A stretch of DNA of 41,752 nucleotides, taken from positions 1 to 41,752 of the forward strand of contig JAEUJX010000357.1 in NCBI GenBank assembly GCA_016794545.1, read 5' to 3'. Position numbers and translations under genes: made by a program. Below, one piece after another: positions 38,301-41,752 of this stretch (its first letter is position 1; each line of letters starts with the position of its first letter). This stretch comes from Myxococcales bacterium (GTDB taxonomy: Bacteria > Myxococcota_A > Polyangia > Haliangiales > Haliangiaceae). The notes under the pieces are model-generated. The model was not told where the DNA came from and searched no databases. It was given only the letters and a program-made list of their open reading frames with translations.

Positions 38301-40624
38301 CGAGCGCGGGTGGCACGACCTCGCAGATCACCATCACGCCGCCGGGTGGCTTCTACACCATCCTCGGTGGTCAGCCGGGTGACTGCATGTCGGGCACGCA
38401 GACCCTCGCGGCCGGCGCGTCGTGCGTCGTCCGCGTCCGCTACGCGCCGACCGGCACGTGCGTGGGCACGGCCTGCACCTCGGGCAGCAACGTCAGCCAG
38501 TTCACCGTCACGGCCGCCATCGGCGCGCCGGGCGGTATCAACGTGGCGCTGAACGGTACGCAGCGGAACACGATCTCGCTGACGCCGGCGACGACGTCGT
38601 ACAGCACGGTCGACGACGGCACGATCGTGACGGGTGCCTACACCGTGACGAACAACAGCGCGTCGACGATCCAGATCCCGTCGATCGTGCCGATGCCCAC
38701 GGGCCCCGGCACCTTCACGGTCATCGCGAACACCTGCGGCGGCATGATCCTGCCGATGGGTACGTGCACGTTCAGCCTCCAGTACTCGAGCAACACGGCG
38801 GGTACGATCGGTGGCGTGGTTCAGGTCAACGCGACGACCGGCGGTCTCCCGACCGGCATCGCGCAGTCGAACCTCACGGGCACCGTGATCACGCGTGCGC
38901 TCCTGCTCATCTCGCCGCCGGTGGTCACCCGTAACTTCGGTACGGTGGTCGCGGACGCGGTGGCGATGACGAACTCGACGGCGACGTTCACGGTCACGAA
39001 CGTCGGTCAGCAGACCAGCGGCGTGCCGGTCGTCACCATCGGTGGTGACCCGGTGTCGTTCATGATCAGCACGAACGGCTGCACCGCGGGCCTCGCGCAG
39101 AACGGGACCTGCGATGTCGTCGTGATGTTCAATCCGCTGACGACGGGCGTCAAGAACGGCACGTTCAACGTGGCCGGCTCGCCCATCAGCCCGATCGCTC
39201 TCACCGGTACGGGCCTCGCGAACACCGCGGTGACCATCACGCCCGCGCAGCACGTGTTCCCGTCCCGCGTCGTCGGCGCGCAGTCGCCGCCGCAGACGTT
39301 CACGGTGAACAACCCGACGGGCACGGCGGTCGCGATCGACACGACGCCGCTCAACGGCAACACGCAGTTCACGGTCGACCCGGCGTCGACGTGTCTGTCG
39401 CTCGTCGGCAACATGCTGAACGGCGGCGCGTCGTGCACGTTCATCGTGCGCTTCACTCCGACGGTCGTGAACTTCAACGACAACGTGCAGCTGACCCCGG
39501 TCGCCGGCACGTTCGCGTCGATCTCGGGTACGGCGGTCGCGTCGATCCTCGACGCCACGATCGCGTTCGGTCCGGTGGAGATCGCTCCGTCGCCGGGTCG
39601 CACGATCACGTACACGTTCACCAACAACATCGGCGGCAACGACAACCTCGGCGCGCTCTCCATCGCGATCAGCGGTATGGACGCGGCGAACTTCACGCTG
39701 CAGCCGAGCAGCACCTGCCCGGGCACCGACCTGGCGCAGAGCGCGAGCTGCACGATCGTGATCAACTTCCTGCCGACGACGACGGGTCCGAAGATGGCGA
39801 TCGCGACGGTCACCGGCACCTCGGGTGCCACGACCGTCCTGACGCTGACCGGCACCGGCCTCAACCACCCGATGGTCAGCGGTTCGCTGACCGCCGGTGG
39901 CCCGGCCGCGCAGGGCACGCGCCGCGTGGGCGTGCTCGACAACGGCCCGAAGGTCTACACGATCGTCAACGGTGTGGCGTCCAGCAACGCCCCGACCGGT
40001 GCGCTCTCGTTCGCGCTGTCCGACAGCACGAACTTCAAGCTCACCGTTCAGGGTGTGGCGAACGCTTGCTCGCTCGCGGGCACGACGACGCTGATGACGA
40101 ACACGGCCGCGATCGCTGCCCCGCCGTCCGCGGGTAGCTTCTGCAACGTCGGCATCACCTACAGCCCGACCACGACCGGCGCGCACACGACGACCCTGAC
40201 CGTGACCGACGCGACCCACGCGTCGAACACGCTCATGATCCCGAACGCGGTGACCGGCACGGGTGCGGAGACGCTGACGGCGCCGGCCTCGATCGCGATC
40301 GGCGGCGGCACCCCGATGACGAACGTCAACGTGGTCTTCACGAACAACGCGTCCGTTCCGATGAACGCGGTGACCGTGGATGCGTCGATGCTCGGCACGC
40401 AGGTGTCGATCGTCACCGACGGTTGCACCGGCGTGCAGATCCCGGCGATGGGCACCTGCACGGTGGTCATCCGCTTCGTCTCGACGGGCACCGGCTTCAC
40501 CGGTGCGTCGATCTCGGCGACCGGCACGGTGTCGGGTAACAACGGCGCGGCGCTCACCCCGCCGAGCGGTTACCCGGTCAACTTCTCGCGCGCCTCGACG
40601 GCGACGGTGATGCTGACCCCGTGA
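35363..40624 (+). CDS. Giant lipoprotein of about 15 tandem ASH/choice-of-anchor-D repeats
   Basis: A 1753-residue protein. The start is GTG 35363 with GAGGAGG upstream; the lipobox is in ALAFSIATFAAC (Cys24), followed by a short Asp/Pro/Ala-rich linker. The rest is about 15 repeats of 100-120 residues, each an Ig-like ASH (HYDIN / choice-of-anchor-D) unit: a start such as ITPNATDFGSVTVG, then FVVTNSGG, a Cys...Cys pair about 8-20 residues apart (NGCTT ... GTCVV, DTCNG ... ANCTF), VxFxPtxxG, and a closing GTG. All units retain the Cys pair, implying one disulfide each. It should form a long extracellular rod. The last units are more diverged. Hairpins at 40637-40656 and 40660-40687 follow the stop. 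Confidence 0.9.
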   Translation: MRTLGSRIGRVGALAFSIATFAACGDNGVTPPDAAPDAPLTPAALSMMPMSADFGTVTVNTTSGAQTFTVTNGGQAESGSISAIVSGANAGDFTVQNGCTTLAGGGTCVVSVTFRASTPGAKSGTLVVTGSPGGTAMATLNAAAVAPTALTITGSPFDFGNVVVGTTTTVNRVFTVTNSGGVTSGTLTVTPAGSNPAQFVKTADTCNGQTLAAGANCTFTVNFAPTSIGAKSASFDVSANPGGLVSGAVSGTGINNATIVITPNATDFGSVTVGANSTQSSFVVTNSGGVATGALAAPTLTGAQAAQFNIVSQNCTGVVLQPGGANSCTVIARYSPTATGAAAANLNVTGTPGGTGVANLSGTGNAVGSLTFNPTTHDFLTVNVGAASAPQQFTLSNPGGSPIGPLTLATGGANANQFQIVAGTDTCTGQTLLPTVGTCTISVTFNPTSAGLKNGTLQATAPSGTFSATLTGTGIVGATLSIAPATHDYGSVAIQTNSPYQDFVVTNTGGVASGVPTVALNGTNASEFNIANPPNGGCTAALAPGASCTIQVRFSPVIVSMIAKQATLDVGASPGGNVSAALSGFAISQAQIANTPSALSFNQTLIGDTSVQMITVTNNGAATTGPLMVTIAGANAADYTQTNNCTTLLNGQSCTINVTFAPQGPFNLNALSMEDRRNASVTVTGTPGGTAVTSLTGTTRPRIELLAPSTNPFDFGAVGVSSPEEAVCVNVTVRNNTATTANLALTPTLGTPQQFFPVTNGVTCPTGGYPATFGGASVCGATLGAGASCTIRIAFNPESTGVKTGNVVFAINGGGPNNAVTQQLTGTGGGLTINPCTAQTCVGIQPPITPANPFSYGTINVNNSNFQEFFVDNDTGVATGPMGTRITGPNANLFHIISDTCAGNSVPTLGGCVIRVSFAPTSTGTFTATLITTDSTGAQITSSQNLSGTGGMPAVISVTPNPGNFTAFSGEASTASFTVSSAGGTTSQITITPPGGFYTILGGQPGDCMSGTQTLAAGASCVVRVRYAPTGTCVGTACTSGSNVSQFTVTAAIGAPGGINVALNGTQRNTISLTPATTSYSTVDDGTIVTGAYTVTNNSASTIQIPSIVPMPTGPGTFTVIANTCGGMILPMGTCTFSLQYSSNTAGTIGGVVQVNATTGGLPTGIAQSNLTGTVITRALLLISPPVVTRNFGTVVADAVAMTNSTATFTVTNVGQQTSGVPVVTIGGDPVSFMISTNGCTAGLAQNGTCDVVVMFNPLTTGVKNGTFNVAGSPISPIALTGTGLANTAVTITPAQHVFPSRVVGAQSPPQTFTVNNPTGTAVAIDTTPLNGNTQFTVDPASTCLSLVGNMLNGGASCTFIVRFTPTVVNFNDNVQLTPVAGTFASISGTAVASILDATIAFGPVEIAPSPGRTITYTFTNNIGGNDNLGALSIAISGMDAANFTLQPSSTCPGTDLAQSASCTIVINFLPTTTGPKMAIATVTGTSGATTVLTLTGTGLNHPMVSGSLTAGGPAAQGTRRVGVLDNGPKVYTIVNGVASSNAPTGALSFALSDSTNFKLTVQGVANACSLAGTTTLMTNTAAIAAPPSAGSFCNVGITYSPTTTGAHTTTLTVTDATHASNTLMIPNAVTGTGAETLTAPASIAIGGGTPMTNVNVVFTNNASVPMNAVTVDASMLGTQVSIVTDGCTGVQIPAMGTCTVVIRFVSTGTGFTGASISATGTVSGNNGAALTPPSGYPVNFSRASTATVMLTP

Positions 40625-40635
40625 TCTGAGATCAC
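40621..40635 (+). repeat. 15-base palindrome across the stop codon
   Basis: GTGATC-TGA-GATCAC overlaps the TGA stop (40622-40624) of the giant lipoprotein. It is the first of three inverted repeats and may contribute to transcript ending or stability. Confidence 0.4.
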
Positions 40636-40636
40636 A

Positions 40637-40656
40637 GAGCTCGGCCTTCCGAGCTC
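40637..40656 (+). terminator. Terminator-like hairpin after the giant lipoprotein
   Basis: GAGCTCGG and CCGAGCTC form a perfect 8-bp stem with a CCTT loop, 12 bases after the stop. Confidence 0.55.
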
Positions 40657-40659
40657 GAA

Positions 40660-40687
40660 GCCCCCTTTCGCTGACGCGGAAGGGGGC
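40660..40687 (+). terminator. Intrinsic terminator candidate after the giant lipoprotein
   Basis: GCCCCCTTTCGC and GCGGAAGGGGGC form a 12-bp stem (one G-T pair) with a TGAC loop, followed by GTTGTCGTTT, a T-containing but imperfect tail. It is the best rho-independent terminator in the window. Confidence 0.7.
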
Positions 40688-40725
40688 GTTGTCGTTTCGG
40701 GGGCCGACAGGGCGGGGACCGATTG

Positions 40726-40755
40726 TTGGTCCAGGGCGACGGCGCGGGCGATACT
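40726..40755 (+). promoter_or_regulatory. Promoter candidate for the kelch lipoprotein
   Basis: TTGGTC (40726-40731), 18 bases, then GATACT (40750-40755), which ends 9 bases before ATG 40765. It begins 38 bases after the terminator stem of the previous gene, so this gene is a separate unit with a very short or absent leader. Confidence 0.45.
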
Positions 40756-40764
40756 CCCGGCGCC

Positions 40765-41752
40765 ATGACCGCCCGTGCCCTCGGTTGGGTGTTTGTGATC
40801 GTGCTCTCGGCGTGCGTGCGGTCGAGCTCGGTCCCGTGCGGAGACCAGGGGGTCTGCCGCGAGGGCACGGTGTGCGCGCAGGTGACGTCGCCGGAGGAGC
40901 TGCTGTGCGTGACGCCCCAGCAGCTCGCGGCGTGCGAGCAGCCGGCCGCGGACGGCTCGTGCGAGCTCGCCGGCGTCGACTCCGCGCGCTGCTACGACGG
41001 CGTCTGCCTGCCCGCCGGGTGCGGCAACCTCCGGATGGATCCCGGGGAGGTGTGCGACGACGGCAACGACCGGTCGGGCGATGGATGCGCCGCGGAGTGC
41101 CGCTCGAACGAGACGTGCGGCAACGGGATCGCCGACGCGGTGAAGGGCGAGCTGTGCGACGACGGCAACGGGTTCGGGCACGACGGCTGTGATGGGACGT
41201 GCCGGCCGGAGCTCCCGCGCTGGACCTCGGTCGATCTCGCGCCGCCCTCGCCGCGACAGGGCGCGGCGATCGCCTACGACGCCCGGCGCGGCGTCGCCGT
41301 GATGTTCGGCGGGATCGAGGACGACACGCCGAGCCCCAACGTGTACGGCGAGACGTGGCTGTGGGACGGCCTCGGGTGGCTGAACGCCTCGCCGACGACC
41401 TCCCCGTCGAGCCGCGCCTGGGCGGCGATGGCCTACGACGCCGCGCGCGACCGCGTGGTGCTGTTCGGAGGCGTCGCCGGGCTGGTGACGGGCGAGAGCG
41501 TCGTCGCCGAGACCTGGGAGTGGGACGGGGCGCGGTGGTCGCTTCGCCCGGCCGCGAGCTCGCCGTCCGCGCGCGCGCACCACGCGATGGTCTACGACGC
41601 GAAGCGCGAGCGCGTCGTGCTGTTCGGCGGCGGGGCCGCGGGCGAGCTCGCCGACACCTGGGAGTGGGACGGCACGACCTGGACGCAGATCATGGGAGCG
41701 GCACCGCCCCCGCGGCGTGGCGGTGCGTTCGCGTTCGATCCGGTGCGCGGCG
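40765..41752 (+). CDS. Lipoprotein with myxococcus Cys-rich repeats and kelch-type repeats (3' truncated by window)
   Basis: The frame from ATG 40765 is open to the right edge (at least 329 residues). It has a lipobox (WVFVIVLSACVR), a Cys-rich region, two 'myxococcus cysteine-rich' (DUF4215-like) repeats with the pattern GEVCDDGN-x-GDGC-x-C and GELCDDGN-x-HDGC-x-C, then kelch-type beta-propeller blades: IAYDARRGVAVMFGG ... ETWLWDG, MAYDAARDRVVLFGG ... ETWEWDG, MVYDAKRERVVLFGG ... DTWEWDG, and a fourth cut by the edge. It is likely an exported, lipid-anchored beta-propeller protein; its ligand is unknown. No Shine-Dalgarno; a GATACT box is 9 bases upstream. Confidence 0.88.
   Translation, partial: MTARALGWVFVIVLSACVRSSSVPCGDQGVCREGTVCAQVTSPEELLCVTPQQLAACEQPAADGSCELAGVDSARCYDGVCLPAGCGNLRMDPGEVCDDGNDRSGDGCAAECRSNETCGNGIADAVKGELCDDGNGFGHDGCDGTCRPELPRWTSVDLAPPSPRQGAAIAYDARRGVAVMFGGIEDDTPSPNVYGETWLWDGLGWLNASPTTSPSSRAWAAMAYDAARDRVVLFGGVAGLVTGESVVAETWEWDGARWSLRPAASSPSARAHHAMVYDAKRERVVLFGGGAAGELADTWEWDGTTWTQIMGAAPPPRRGGAFAFDPVRG

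Noticed and set aside
35495-40219. A minus-strand open frame of about 1570 codons opposite the giant lipoprotein
   Set aside because: Low-complexity Arg/Asp/Gly shadow; the plus strand carries a lipobox, a strong ribosome binding site and regular Ig-like repeats.

Overview
The window is very G+C-rich DNA from a Gram-negative bacterium, most likely a member of the Myxococcota (Kofleriaceae/Haliangium-like or another Polyangia lineage). The reasons are: many secreted lipoproteins; a glycine/cysteine-rich surface protein ending in a MYXO-CTERM-type tail (Gly-Cys, hydrophobic stretch, Arg cluster); MopE-type CNxxDDDCDGxxDE repeats; a 'myxococcus cysteine-rich repeat' plus kelch lipoprotein; and a PilZ-receiver protein of a kind common in that phylum. 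This placement is inference from protein content. No rRNA or tRNA is present to confirm it.

Layout. 1-3.1 kb: the 3' part of a TPR/HExxH peptidase-like gene, convergent with a two-gene redox operon (SDR, then a small NADP-binding reductase). 3.2-9.2 kb: a complete Mrp-type Na+(K+)/H+ antiporter operon on the minus strand, mnhA(B fused)-C-D-E-F-G, stitched together by 4-base start/stop overlaps. 9.3-11.1 kb: a small stress cluster (tandem UspA protein, Rnk-like regulator with a long structured leader, HPF/RaiA-like ribosome hibernation protein). 11.2-14.0 kb: histidine kinase, PilZ-receiver protein and a lipoprotein on the minus strand. 14.1-18.9 kb: two tandem PEGA-domain paralogues and an orphan YdeP-type molybdopterin oxidoreductase. 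18.9-24.1 kb (minus): two lipoproteins, a RelE/ParE-type toxin-antitoxin pair and RecQ helicase. 24.2-30.7 kb: a two-gene operon of large secreted proteins, one with glycine-rich, VWA and MopE modules and a MYXO-CTERM tail, the other a MopE-repeat lipoprotein with a SUMF1/FGE-like C-terminal domain. 30.8-35.0 kb (minus): a lid-less Hsp70, a J-domain/TPR partner, a FabH-type ketosynthase and a YkgJ-family cysteine-cluster protein. 35.4-40.6 kb: a giant lipoprotein of about 15 ASH/choice-of-anchor-D repeats. 40.8 kb to the right edge: a kelch lipoprotein, truncated by the window.

Regulation visible in the sequence. Starts fall into two classes. Some have a strong Shine-Dalgarno (SDR, reductase, rnk, hpf-like, the giant lipoprotein). 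Others have no Shine-Dalgarno but a TAnnnT-type box only 5-9 bases before the start codon (mnhA, uspA, the toxin-antitoxin operon, recQ, mopE-like, kelch with GATACT, and a small ORF in the rnk leader). This suggests leaderless transcripts. It also supports specific start choices, for example ATG 24058 for recQ. Long inverted repeats stand out in the rnk leader, in the 394-base gap between the Hsp70-like gene and the giant lipoprotein, and in the convergent gap at 30.7-30.8 kb.

The most unusual parts are the MopE/VWA/SUMF1 surface pair, the coupled lid-less Hsp70 and J-TPR pair with its ketosynthase neighbour, the rnk leader, and the widespread short-leader start signal. I saw no CRISPR array, insertion sequence, prophage, tRNA or rRNA.
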